DNA of 11,579 bases, from contig CAMWRK010000047.1 in NCBI GenBank assembly GCA_947176655.1, positions 1-11,579 on the forward strand. The letters run 5' to 3'. The stretch comes from an uncultured Prevotellaceae bacterium. Lineage in GTDB: Bacteria > Bacteroidota > Bacteroidia > Bacteroidales > Bacteroidaceae. Below are positions 1 to 6,401 of the stretch, piece by piece. Made by a program: the position numbers and the translations under genes. The stretch's first letter is position 1, and each line of letters starts with the position of its first letter. Below the pieces are notes generated by a model, which saw only the letters and a program-made list of their open reading frames with translations, was not told where the DNA came from and made no database searches.

Positions 1-48
1 AGTTTAGAAGCTGTCATTACCGCATTATACCATGAAATAGGAGGATTT

Positions 49-1008
49 TTAGTCAAAATTCAGAGCAAAGGCATCCTGGTAGGAGATAGCAGAACGATTA
101 TCTTTATTATCAATCCACCCCTTTTCAAGATGGCTCGTCTGAGATATTTCTCCTGCGCTCATGCTTGAGAACAACGCGCAGACTTTCTCAATAGTGCATA
201 ATTCAGACTCGTTGAGTATATTGTCAGTATTATCAATTGCTTCCAACTTTATCCCGCTCTGACCGCTTGGATATACAAATTCTTCCATATCAATACCGGG
301 GAGAGAGCTATAAAGTGTTCCCCACTGTTCAGGAACCGGACCAAATAGCAATGCCTTATATGTAATGCCGGTAATGCCATATCCATGTTTCTTATAATGA
401 ATGAAATCAACATAGAAGAGCAGTTTGTTCATTTTAGTGACAAAAGTCGAGCCGATTGTCGATATAATCAATTGCACCACATTTGCAACCTTATCGGTGG
501 ATAATGAACGAAAGCCTGTGTATTCCGACGGCTGTAAAATTGGCTTATAATCGCCATTGGCCGCCTGCACTTTCTTTTTTATCCGAAGATACTCCTGTTC
601 ACTAATCTCGGATTTTGAAGCCTCGACAAATGACATGAATACATCCTTTTCACGAGCTGCGATGATTGTACGGGCATTTGAGACACTCGGCACCTCACCA
701 TCTTCATACATACGATATTGGTTTATGCCGAAACCAAGTATCTGCGCCATTTTTGCAGCGGACAAACCATAGTGTTCCCTTAATCCGGAAATCTCATCCG
801 GGAAAGGAATGCCATGTTTGGCGCGATATTGATTATATACTTGGAAGATATTGGCCTCATCCATCTCAGTAGTAGTCCACATCTCACCATCTTCATCAAT
901 GATTCCGGTGTGAATGTAGGAGTACTCCTCCTTTCGGAAAGTAGTAGTTCTCACTTCCTGAAAGTATTTTTCTCCGGGTAACAGCTTGTTATTCTCCATT
1001 GCTTTCAT
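49..1008 (-). CDS. HTH plus Panacea (DUF4065/SocA-like) antitoxin, MqsA-type regulator
   Basis: Predicted antitoxin and probable autorepressor of the operon. Residues about 50-110 form an MqsA/Xre-like helix-turn-helix (ISGLREHYGLSAAKMAQ and the following recognition helix, then YEDGEVPS). Residues about 173-305 look like a Panacea domain (KMNKLLFYVDFIHYKKHG, then LLFGPVPEQWG). Panacea domains are known antitoxin modules that neutralise varied toxins. The CxxC zinc finger at the N-terminus of classical MqsA is absent. The start at 1008 overlaps the toxin end by 20 nt; a second ATG at 999 would leave an 11-nt overlap and is equally possible. Overlap in this order (toxin first, as in mqsRA) implies translational coupling. 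The domain assignment is solid; the exact toxin partner class is inferred from the neighbour. Confidence 0.85.
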   Translation of the reverse strand: MKAMENNKLLPGEKYFQEVRTTTFRKEEYSYIHTGIIDEDGEMWTTTEMDEANIFQVYNQYRAKHGIPFPDEISGLREHYGLSAAKMAQILGFGINQYRMYEDGEVPSVSNARTIIAAREKDVFMSFVEASKSEISEQEYLRIKKKVQAANGDYKPILQPSEYTGFRSLSTDKVANVVQLIISTIGSTFVTKMNKLLFYVDFIHYKKHGYGITGITYKALLFGPVPEQWGTLYSSLPGIDMEEFVYPSGQSGIKLEAIDNTDNILNESELCTIEKVCALFSSMSAGEISQTSHLEKGWIDNKDNRSAISYQDAFALNFD

Positions 1009-1354
1009 TCTTTAAGGGGTAAGACATAGGATGTTCCGCTTTATGGAACGAAATACATATCGTATGGGCATTAGGCTTTCCAAGAGTAATCTTGATGTAG
1101 ATTTCATTTCCTCTTACGTCCTTGCCGAACACCCACATTTCGCCCTGATTATTTAGTGCATCCACAATTGGGCCTTCGGAATAATCATAGCAGTTCAGAT
1201 TCATTATTACCTCCATTCGTTGATTAGGCGTGATACCTAACTCAACGAGGCTATTCTGGTTTTTCTGACGATCATCACGGAAACGTATTCCGAAGATTTT
1301 GACCTTCAGACTGAAATCCTCTAAGAATTTCTCGACTTGCTCTTTCGTAATCAT
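989..1354 (-). CDS. MqsR-like (RelE-fold) toxin, 121 aa
   Basis: Small protein immediately upstream of and overlapping the Panacea antitoxin, so it is the expected toxin. The C-terminal half carries YSEGPIVDALNNQGEMWVFG, then EIYIKITLG and ICISFHKAEHPMSYP, a pattern I associate with MqsR-family mRNA interferases. MqsR enzymes cleave mRNA, and that activity here is inference. The frame opens 9 codons earlier at 1381, but I chose the ATG at 1354 because a Bacteroidetes -7 box (1359-1366) lies only four bases upstream of it; the longer form would start upstream of the promoter. An alternative reading is another RelE-superfamily toxin. No truncation is visible. Confidence 0.68.
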   Translation of the reverse strand: MITKEQVEKFLEDFSLKVKIFGIRFRDDRQKNQNSLVELGITPNQRMEVIMNLNCYDYSEGPIVDALNNQGEMWVFGKDVRGNEIYIKITLGKPNAHTICISFHKAEHPMSYPLKNESNGE

Positions 1355-1358
1355 AGTG

Positions 1359-1389
1359 CAAAGATAATAAATCTTTACCAATAATACAA
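1359..1389 (-). promoter_or_regulatory. Bacteroidetes-type promoter of the toxin-antitoxin operon
   Basis: On the minus strand the sequence shows TTG (1387-1389), 20 bp, then TATCTTTG (1359-1366), matching the TTG/N19-21/TAnnTTTG promoter. Only four bases separate the -7 box from the toxin ATG at 1354, so transcription should begin at or very near the start codon and give a leaderless or nearly leaderless mRNA. Confidence 0.72.
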
Positions 1390-2133
1390 CTTTATCGTTG
1401 CATTTGTTTCAAGCAGATCAAAGTTTATAAACTCCGAGAGGTGTGGCGACTCGTGTTTTCGTCGGCTTTGCCGTCAAAGGGTGACGGTGAGCCAAGTTCA
1501 CTGACACCCTTCGACCGCAATCCGACTGATTGAATGGGCTGAACACCGACTTCCTGAACGCCCTGTGAGGATGCGACAGGGATGTCGCCTCACCGGACTC
1601 TCATCGTCAGTCCGTGTTCTTCACGCCCGTTCTTGGTTTGGATTTGAGCCGCCACGCCACTCTGCGTTTAGTCACGCCCCACGGGAGCAAGTCATCGACT
1701 TGTCGCTTCGCTTGCGAAGAACGTGATTTCCTGCGATCATTCCGCAGGCTACATGTACACCTGCAATCACATACTTGCTCTATCCAGGGTTTCATCATTT
1801 ACTTAATTTCGGCAACAAATTAGACTTATTGCCGAAATTAAGTATTATGTTACAATATTCAGTATTATATGTCTGCCGTCCTGTGTCACCCTAAGTGGCT
1901 GCGTCGGGCTCTACTTTCATGCCGTTAATAAGCGGAGTTCAAAGTGTATTCGCTCGTGGCGTCCAAAATATTTATCCCATGTTGCACTTATATTGAAGGA
2001 AATGACTATTTTTACAATTTGATACATAAATCTCTTGCTGAGTTATTAAGAAGGTTGCAAAACAAAAAACTACCGTGTTGGAATTAACTTTTAAGACACA
2101 GCGACTGTTCTCCTTTAAAATCAAATCAGACTT
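1390..2133. other. Gene-free 744-bp stretch with a GC-richer, hairpin-dense core (1440-1800)
   Basis: No convincing gene. Short frames exist on both strands over 1607-1823 but lack any recognisable protein pattern. The core contains at least five good hairpins: 1473-1515, 1565-1593, 1688-1702, 1706-1719 and 1730-1748. The first has three stem blocks of 3, 7 and 6 bp separated by 1x1 mismatches, with a 7-nt loop. A perfect 16-bp inverted repeat follows at 1800-1844. Base composition is clearly richer in G and C than the flanking genes, suggesting a structured RNA or a DNA-level site such as a transfer origin or element end. From 1846 to 2133 I see nothing certain, and no clear promoter for the gene at 2134. 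Confidence 0.5.
1800..1844. repeat. Perfect 16-bp inverted repeat, 13-nt spacer
   Basis: The left arm TACTTAATTTCGGCAA (1800-1815) is exactly complementary to the right arm (1829-1844), with a 13-nt A/T-rich spacer. There is no T-tract after either arm long enough to make it an obvious Rho-independent terminator. It marks the end of the GC-richer core and could be a protein-binding palindrome, a recombination site or a hairpin of an RNA. Confidence 0.8.
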
Positions 2134-3615
2134 ATGAAATCCTTACATCAAATACGGAATTACACCAATGTAGCTGAAAGTGTCAGTGAAGTGTTGGATC
2201 TAAGGAAAGAACAACAATGCTATGTGGTTGGCTTACCATATGTTTTTTTGAATAAGGTAACAATGCAGGCAAGCGAACGGGCATTAAAATGTCATTATAA
2301 AAAAAGCGGTGAGGAGGAAATGAGATTCGACCACAACAGGTTGGATTTAGCAAACGATTTTGGTTTTCGATTTATAAGTGGCCTAAAATTATACTCAGTT
2401 AATAAATCAGACTGGATAATCAAAAGGGTGACATCATTCGGAATTTTCAACGAGGATGAGCCATGGAATTTGGAATGGCATATTTATGGTTTTCATAGAG
2501 GACCTTTTCCGGAGATTTCTGATGATAGAGAACGATATTTTCGCTATATTTCTCCAATTGCTCAAAAATTCGACTTCTTTCGCGACTTTGAATTTTACTG
2601 TAAGAATATTGGGTTGAGGACATGGACAAACGAGGCAATAAAGATAAGGATGTCCGGCATAGAGTTCAGCTTCTATGAAGTAAAGAAGGGTGAGGACTTT
2701 TTTTTAATAATAGACAATCTGGAGCCGACGTCTCGTAAGAACTTTGAAGAAGGAACCTCAGCCATACTGTTTGCTGTGGGTTTAATTGAGCAAAATATAC
2801 ATTTGGATGAATCATATACGTTCGTTATTGATAATCCGCGAAGCGGCAAACTGATTTCGATGCAGTATATGTCGTTAAGGGAATCTATCATCGGGCAATA
2901 TGATATTTTCACTACTAACGCTTATAGCGTGCGCCTACCAATTGGGAATATATATGGGTTCGATGGCAAAGCAGACATTAATGACTGGAGTAATAAGTTA
3001 AATCCATGTCCACAAAAAGTTGTTGATAATCTGGCATCTCTGATTTATCAATACCCGATTCTTGCAAACTGTATTGCAATATTGGTTGACGGTTCAAAAG
3101 CGGGATTAGAGATACAGGGCGCATCCTTTGCAGTTGCTTTGGAGGCATTGACTTACTTAATTGAGAAGGAAAAGCTGGCGCCGATAAACAAAGTTAAACC
3201 TGTCGTGGATAAGTCTAAATGGAAAAAACTGCGTAAGGATTATTTGAATTTATTGGAGTGTGCCGGACTATCGGATGAGGAAAAGAAATTCATAACTAAG
3301 AAATTGAATAACTTGAATCAACCTACAAATATAGATAAACTTCAGGTACCGTTTGCTGCTCTTGGCGTAACATTGTCACAGGCGGAACTTGACACGATTG
3401 AAATGCGCAATGACTTTCTTCATGGGCGTAATGATTGCGACTTAAACCCTAAGTCTGTGAATCAGATGGTTTGGACTTGTAAGCTGCTTCATCAATTATG
3501 CTGTATACTGCTGTTCAAACTCAGCGGATTCTCAGGCTATATTATTGACCAAACTGCGTTTGATGTCACAAACGGTGCCGTAGTGAACCCAGGAACTGGA
3601 TTCAGGTGGATTTAA
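2134..3615 (+). CDS. HEPN-domain protein, candidate RNase/abortive-infection protein (ApeA-like architecture)
   Basis: A 493-aa soluble protein. The C-terminal part is helical and carries R425-N-D-F-L-H430 followed by G, the RX4-6H motif of HEPN ribonucleases, preceded by a helical stretch around 305-345 (ANCIAILVDGSKAGLEIQG). The first ~290 residues are rich in aromatic, beta-type sequence and may be the sensor half. This layout (long N-terminal domain, C-terminal HEPN) resembles single-gene ApeA-type anti-phage proteins, which are thought to cut RNA after phage sensing; membership is inference because I recognise only the C-terminal motif. The gene stands alone, opposite in strand to the toxin-antitoxin operon. 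The ATG at 2134 is the first start of the frame. It could also be an uncharacterised HEPN protein with another role. Confidence 0.6.
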   Translation: MKSLHQIRNYTNVAESVSEVLDLRKEQQCYVVGLPYVFLNKVTMQASERALKCHYKKSGEEEMRFDHNRLDLANDFGFRFISGLKLYSVNKSDWIIKRVTSFGIFNEDEPWNLEWHIYGFHRGPFPEISDDRERYFRYISPIAQKFDFFRDFEFYCKNIGLRTWTNEAIKIRMSGIEFSFYEVKKGEDFFLIIDNLEPTSRKNFEEGTSAILFAVGLIEQNIHLDESYTFVIDNPRSGKLISMQYMSLRESIIGQYDIFTTNAYSVRLPIGNIYGFDGKADINDWSNKLNPCPQKVVDNLASLIYQYPILANCIAILVDGSKAGLEIQGASFAVALEALTYLIEKEKLAPINKVKPVVDKSKWKKLRKDYLNLLECAGLSDEEKKFITKKLNNLNQPTNIDKLQVPFAALGVTLSQAELDTIEMRNDFLHGRNDCDLNPKSVNQMVWTCKLLHQLCCILLFKLSGFSGYIIDQTAFDVTNGAVVNPGTGFRWI

Positions 3616-3737
3616 AATGCAGTGAGAGACATTTTGCATTGACCCGGTATAAGTGACACTGCTTTCTTCCTGTTCCGTCTGTGCGCATTATACGGTTAGT
3701 TCGTCACCCTCGCCAACCGGAAATATCTACTGACCCG

Positions 3738-3802
3738 TTTAACTTTCTTTGTAAAACCACAGGTTTTTACAAAGAAAAAGCAGTCAGACTTTCATCTAAC
3801 TG
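3738..3802. repeat. 65-bp direct repeat, left copy (mate at 10682-10746)
   Basis: Bases 3756-3802 (47 bp) are identical to 10700-10746, and 3738-3755 match 10682-10699 except at a few positions, all at a constant offset of 6944. This copy also carries a perfect 13-bp inverted repeat (3744-3756 with 3765-3777, 8-nt loop) that is disrupted in the other copy. Some resemblance continues downstream (ATCCGC-N-TGGG in both). The pair could be the ends of an integrated element or two members of a dispersed intergenic repeat. Confidence 0.85.
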
Positions 3803-3803
3803 T
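3769..3803 (-). terminator. Rho-independent terminator within the left repeat
   Basis: On the minus strand, a stem of about 9 bp (3795-3803 with 3780-3788, two G-U pairs, 6-nt loop) is followed by CTTTTTCTTTG. It sits directly downstream of the tRNA-Lys-like relic, as expected for a tRNA terminator. Confidence 0.65.
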
Positions 3804-3815
3804 TTGATTTTCAGT

Positions 3816-3860
3816 AATCCGCGTGGGCTCGAACCCAGGACCCCAACATTAAAAGTGTTA
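3816..3860 (-). pseudogene. tRNA-Lys(TTT)-like 3'-half relic
   Basis: Reading the minus strand, TAACA-CTTTTAA-TGTTG (3860-3844) makes a proper 5-bp anticodon stem with a 7-nt loop and TTT anticodon. It is followed by a GGGTC variable stretch and GGGTTCGAGCCC with a canonical T loop. The T stem is one base short, so its outer pairs fail, and no D arm or matching 5' acceptor strand exists upstream (3861-3890 is A/T-rich). It is therefore a broken or partial tRNA, the usual footprint of integration into a tRNA gene. Confidence 0.6.
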
Positions 3861-3926
3861 TTTAGTTTAACATTATAATGTATGTGGATATTTTCACTTA
3901 AATCAGATGTACACAAGCATTTAGCC

Positions 3927-4043
3927 ATGAGGCAAACTATTATTATGCTTGGCTTATTCTTCTTTGGTTTAACTTATGGTTTAACTCGTTGTATATCCAA
4001 GAGTGGGTTAATAATGTCATATTTATCGTTTCATACCCATTAA
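3927..4043 (+). CDS. Possible 38-aa hydrophobic peptide
   Basis: An ATG frame of 38 codons whose first ~20 residues (IIMLGLFFFGLTYGL) would form a single membrane helix, followed by a short polar tail. It ends one base before the next tiny frame starts. I do not recognise a family and see no clear promoter; chance occurrence in AT-rich DNA is quite possible. Small single-helix peptides can be type I toxins or membrane-protein modulators, but nothing here proves that. Confidence 0.22.
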   Translation: MRQTIIMLGLFFFGLTYGLTRCISKSGLIMSYLSFHTH

Positions 4044-4059
4044 CATGGGAGGTGCTATA

Positions 4060-4173
4060 ATGATTTATTTGAATGTATCTCCATCAGAAAACCATTTTAT
4101 CAGGCATATAGATAGAATTGTACCTCCAATTAGCATCAATATAAATAGAATTGTATCCATATTTTCAAATTAG
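4060..4173 (+). CDS. Possible 37-aa peptide with a strong-looking ribosome binding site
   Basis: The ATG at 4060 is preceded by GGGAGG seven bases upstream, an unusually good Shine-Dalgarno for a Bacteroidetes genome, where such sites are usually weak. An in-frame ATG at 4045 would give 42 aa. The peptide has no recognisable motif and contains a short internal DNA repeat (ATAGAATTGTA twice). It ends one base before the stop codon of the convergent minus-strand gene. Low confidence. Confidence 0.22.
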   Translation: MIYLNVSPSENHFIRHIDRIVPPISININRIVSIFSN

Positions 4174-4174
4174 A

Positions 4175-4840
4175 TTATCTATGTACTTCTATACGGTAAA
4201 TATCTTTTTCTCCATCCTTACTGAGAGTTAGGACTTTAGCTGTATGTAAATTGATTTTAGCTCCTATTGGAAGTATATCTTTACCTGCTAATGGTATATA
4301 TGTTACACCCCCTTTCTTCATAGAAAACTCGACAGATAGTCCATACTGGCTCTTTACCACACGGGTATCAGTTACTTCTGAGATTTCTTCTTGTGTAAAT
4401 GAGCGAGAATTAGTAATTTTCCATATATCTGAAATATTCTTAAGTGTTGATTTGGGTTGAAGTTCTGCTCTATAATATTCATCAATATTATTGAAAGCAG
4501 TGTTTACCGCGACCCAAAATGGAAACTTCCAAGTTTTATTTACAATGCCATGCAACTTATAAGAAACTATAATGTCCGTTACACTCTTTTGTAGTATAAA
4601 AGTCTCGCCTTTCTGATTGCCTATTTCCATTCTGTCAGATTGCAAGGTTTTTTGAGTAAAATCCAAATACTTTCTAAATTTCTGACATAGACCATCCCAA
4701 AGGGATATTTCATTTCTAATAGTTTTCTTATTTTCAGAGCCATCGATTTTCTTATTTTCAGAGCCATCGATTTTCTTATTAAAGAGACTGCGTACATAAA
4801 GCAAAACAATTGCTGCTATAATTATTATTACCCAAGTCAT
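4175..4840 (-). CDS. Membrane-anchored hypothetical protein, third gene of the protease operon
   Basis: A 221-aa protein with one N-terminal membrane helix (residues 2-17, WVIIIIAAIVLLYV) and a long soluble domain of mixed alpha/beta character that I do not recognise. Just after the helix, residues 23-38 contain an exact tandem repeat (KKIDGSEN twice) encoded by a 24-bp DNA repeat, which looks like a flexible stalk. The ATG shares the ATGA overlap with the stop codon of the aspartic protease gene upstream, so the two are translationally coupled. The soluble part could be a substrate, partner or regulator of the protease; this is inferred from context only. Confidence 0.7.
   Translation of the reverse strand: MTWVIIIIAAIVLLYVRSLFNKKIDGSENKKIDGSENKKTIRNEISLWDGLCQKFRKYLDFTQKTLQSDRMEIGNQKGETFILQKSVTDIIVSYKLHGIVNKTWKFPFWVAVNTAFNNIDEYYRAELQPKSTLKNISDIWKITNSRSFTQEEISEVTDTRVVKSQYGLSVEFSMKKGGVTYIPLAGKDILPIGAKINLHTAKVLTLSKDGEKDIYRIEVHR
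4723..4780 (-). repeat. In-frame 24-bp tandem repeat in coding sequence
   Basis: Two exact 24-bp copies (4723-4746 and 4747-4770) and a 10-bp partial third copy (4771-4780). The unit length is a multiple of three, so gain or loss of units would change stalk length without breaking the frame. Confidence 0.9.
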
Positions 4841-5238
4841 ATTGATGTGATTTTTTGTTTGTTGAAATCAAGTATCCATTTGTTCTTAATTAGAAAAGGT
4901 ATTCCAAGTATTCCATGAAGTTGGATGCCTGTTTCTGATTGGATTTGACTAACAGCTTTGTCTGAGTCAATTACAGAGAATAGAACAGATGTTTTTTGAC
5001 TGTTGAATGACAGATGGGTTTCTACTTGGATTGTATCTTTCATCTCCCCATCTATCCCCATTACTAAGCCATTCTCTCTAGTGGCATTAAAAGAAGCCTT
5101 TAGATGCTCATATACGAAGTTAAATAATATATTATGAGTGGCTCCTGTATCAATCAGAAAGCACAAGTTCGGCTTACCACTAGTCACAACAAGTGGTAAG
5201 CCAATTCTTTCTATACTGTAGGCTATTGGTATATCCAT
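4837..5238 (-). CDS. Retropepsin-like aspartic protease, 133 aa
   Basis: A single-lobed aspartyl protease. The catalytic motif is D30-T-G-A in FLIDTGATHN, and the hydrophobic HGILGIPFL stretch at 108-116 matches the second conserved psi-loop element of retropepsin-type folds. One DTG motif per chain means it should act as a homodimer. No signal peptide or membrane helix is seen, so it is probably cytoplasmic unless exported by another route. It lies 14 nt after the exported protein gene (5253-5954) and overlaps the membrane protein gene by 4 nt, making a compact operon whose products may act together. The substrate is unknown. Confidence 0.82.
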   Translation of the reverse strand: MDIPIAYSIERIGLPLVVTSGKPNLCFLIDTGATHNILFNFVYEHLKASFNATRENGLVMGIDGEMKDTIQVETHLSFNSQKTSVLFSVIDSDKAVSQIQSETGIQLHGILGIPFLIKNKWILDFNKQKITSI

Positions 5239-5252
5239 ATTGAAGTTAAATC

Positions 5253-5954
5253 CTAATTATTTTGAGCTTTCAGCTCCTTATTGTATTGTCCAATATCACT
5301 CTTGTCTGTAATCTTGTTGACTCTGTTTATAAAGTCACTTAGTTCTTGTTTCTTAAGTTTCTTACCATTCACTTTAACCTTTTTAATTTGTCCATTCTTC
5401 TTTGAAAGGTCAATACACCACCAACCATTATTCATCCATGTCTGATCAAAACAATACAGAAACCAAACATCAAGAGATGCAGTCCAGTCCATTTTATCAG
5501 GCATAGAAAAATGCCAATAAGGTATAGACAACTCATCAGCGTCTTTTGGGAAAGCCTTAATATCTAACACATTCTCCGTTGCAACAAAGTTTTGTGCGGA
5601 TGTTCCCCAAACAGGCATCATGACATCTTTTCCAAGAATAGTTTGCTGTTGCTGCCCAGTCTGAATAACATGATAAGCCAATCTATCTTCTTGCCGAGAG
5701 TAATAATTGACTTCTACAACAATATCAGCATTTATAGAGTCTGTTAGAGAATAGCCATGTTCTTTCAGGATTTTCCATAAGTCATATTGATACTCCGAAA
5801 CATCAAAATTTGGAGTATGATGCACCTTAAAATAATAGTTCTTTTCAGCTGGGTCTGTACCTTGCACTTTATATTGATATGGCTTTTGGCCGAAGCAGGT
5901 GATAGAGATGGCTATTATAGCCATTATAATTATAATTATGATTTTATTCTTCAT
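5253..5954 (-). CDS. Exported hypothetical protein, first gene of the protease operon
   Basis: A 233-aa protein with an N-terminal signal sequence: MKNK, a long isoleucine-rich core, then SITCFGQ at about residues 17-23. The Cys at about 20 lacks a good lipobox, so signal peptidase I cleavage after FGQ seems more likely than lipidation. The mature part (KPYQYKVQG to DIGQYNKEL) contains YWHFSMPDKMDWTASLDVW and a Trp-rich segment (WMNNGWWCIDL). It has a loose resemblance to periplasmic DUF4136-type proteins, too weak to name. A near-perfect promoter (6249-6280) lies upstream on the same strand, leaving a leader of about 290 nt that crosses the inverted-repeat hub. The function is unknown. Confidence 0.72.
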   Translation of the reverse strand: MKNKIIIIIIMAIIAISITCFGQKPYQYKVQGTDPAEKNYYFKVHHTPNFDVSEYQYDLWKILKEHGYSLTDSINADIVVEVNYYSRQEDRLAYHVIQTGQQQQTILGKDVMMPVWGTSAQNFVATENVLDIKAFPKDADELSIPYWHFSMPDKMDWTASLDVWFLYCFDQTWMNNGWWCIDLSKKNGQIKKVKVNGKKLKKQELSDFINRVNKITDKSDIGQYNKELKAQNN

Positions 5955-6011
5955 TTTTGTAAAGTTTATTTAGTTACATTTCATATTAAGTTCGCAGAAA
6001 ATATAAAAAGA

Positions 6012-6332
6012 AGGTGTAGGCTTTATGATACTTATTGCTATTCTGAAGGTATCGCCAAACACCTGTAACCATGCAACAAGAAAAAGCCCACACCTGTGTA
6101 GATGCAAGCATTTCCTTTCTACTGCAATAGTTACTTCTGTTAAATTGGCGATTTTTCAGAATACATCAAGTAAAAAGTGAAACACTCTTTTCGATATGTC
6201 TTTATAATAGTTTTACTGCATTGGCTGTTACTATTTTTATTTGTACTGCAAAACTAGCCAATTTACCGGATATATGCAAATTGGTATCAACTCAATAAAA
6301 CTATTATTTAAGACATATCGGCGCTACACAGG
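6012..6332. repeat. Nested and crossing inverted repeats with iteron-like direct repeats
   Basis: Pairs seen: 6012-6024 with 6083-6095 (12 of 13); 6039-6058 with 6145-6163 (two perfect blocks of 9 and 8 bp); 6093-6101 with 6324-6332 (9 of 9, CCTGTGTAG); and 6192-6215 with 6296-6320 (11 bp plus 12 bp around a small internal loop). Inside the last pair, TTGGCT-GTT pairs with AAC-T-AGCCAA. The first two pairs cross each other, so they would form a pseudoknot or alternative folds. ACACCTGTNNNNATGCAA occurs as a direct repeat at 6059-6076 and 6090-6107. It could be a replication or recombination site, or a structured RNA. Confidence 0.75.
6249..6280 (-). promoter_or_regulatory. Bacteroidetes-type promoter for the exported-protein/protease operon
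   Basis: Minus strand: TTTG, exactly 20 bp, then TAGTTTTG (-7 box at 6249-6256), followed by CAGTAC. This fits the TTTG/N20/TAnnTTTG consensus. It lies inside the loop of the large inverted repeat 6192-6320, so folding of the DNA or transcript could affect expression. Confidence 0.6.
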
Positions 6333-6363
6333 CATGAAAAAAAGACTTATTCACAAATAAAAA

Positions 6364-6401
6364 TGCTCCAATCCAAATGTAAAGATACATAGATTGGAGC
6401 A
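6364..6401 (-). terminator. Rho-independent terminator of the ATPase/DUF3871 operon
   Basis: A perfect 10-bp stem (6364-6373 with 6392-6401) has an inner 5-bp stem (ATGTA/TACAT around AAGA), and on the minus strand is followed by TTTTTATTTG. It lies 80 bp after the last small gene of the operon. Confidence 0.85.

Larger units (their letters stand above)
3616..4174. other. Intergenic stretch with repeat, tRNA relic and two tiny frames
   Basis: 559 bp between the HEPN gene and the convergent minus-strand operon. Bases 3616-3737 hold nothing I recognise apart from a weak 6-bp hairpin right after the HEPN stop codon. Then follow the left copy of the 65-bp repeat, the tRNA-Lys-like relic and two possible small plus-strand frames, described separately. 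Confidence 0.6.

Noticed and set aside
1..168. Plus-strand frame open from the left window edge
   Set aside because: It runs 120 nt antisense into the well-supported Panacea gene and has no visible start. It could be the tail of a convergent gene, but the evidence is too thin.
1607..1823. Overlapping frames of 63 and 69 codons on opposite strands in the GC-rich island
   Set aside because: Both strands are open only because stops are rare in GC-richer DNA. Neither product has a recognisable pattern, and the interval is full of hairpins.
3681..3878. Plus-strand 65-codon frame across the left repeat and tRNA relic
   Set aside because: It is the antisense translation of a terminator and a tRNA 3' half (the tRNA part reads GLEPRTPTLK), a common spurious frame.
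5787..6068. Plus-strand 93-codon frame
   Set aside because: It is antisense to the signal-peptide end of the exported protein gene and runs into the inverted-repeat hub; no protein-like pattern.
6192..6320. Large inverted repeat read as the ends of a MITE or insertion sequence
   Set aside because: No target-site duplication flanks it and no transposase is present; the stem also fits inside a larger set of pairings.
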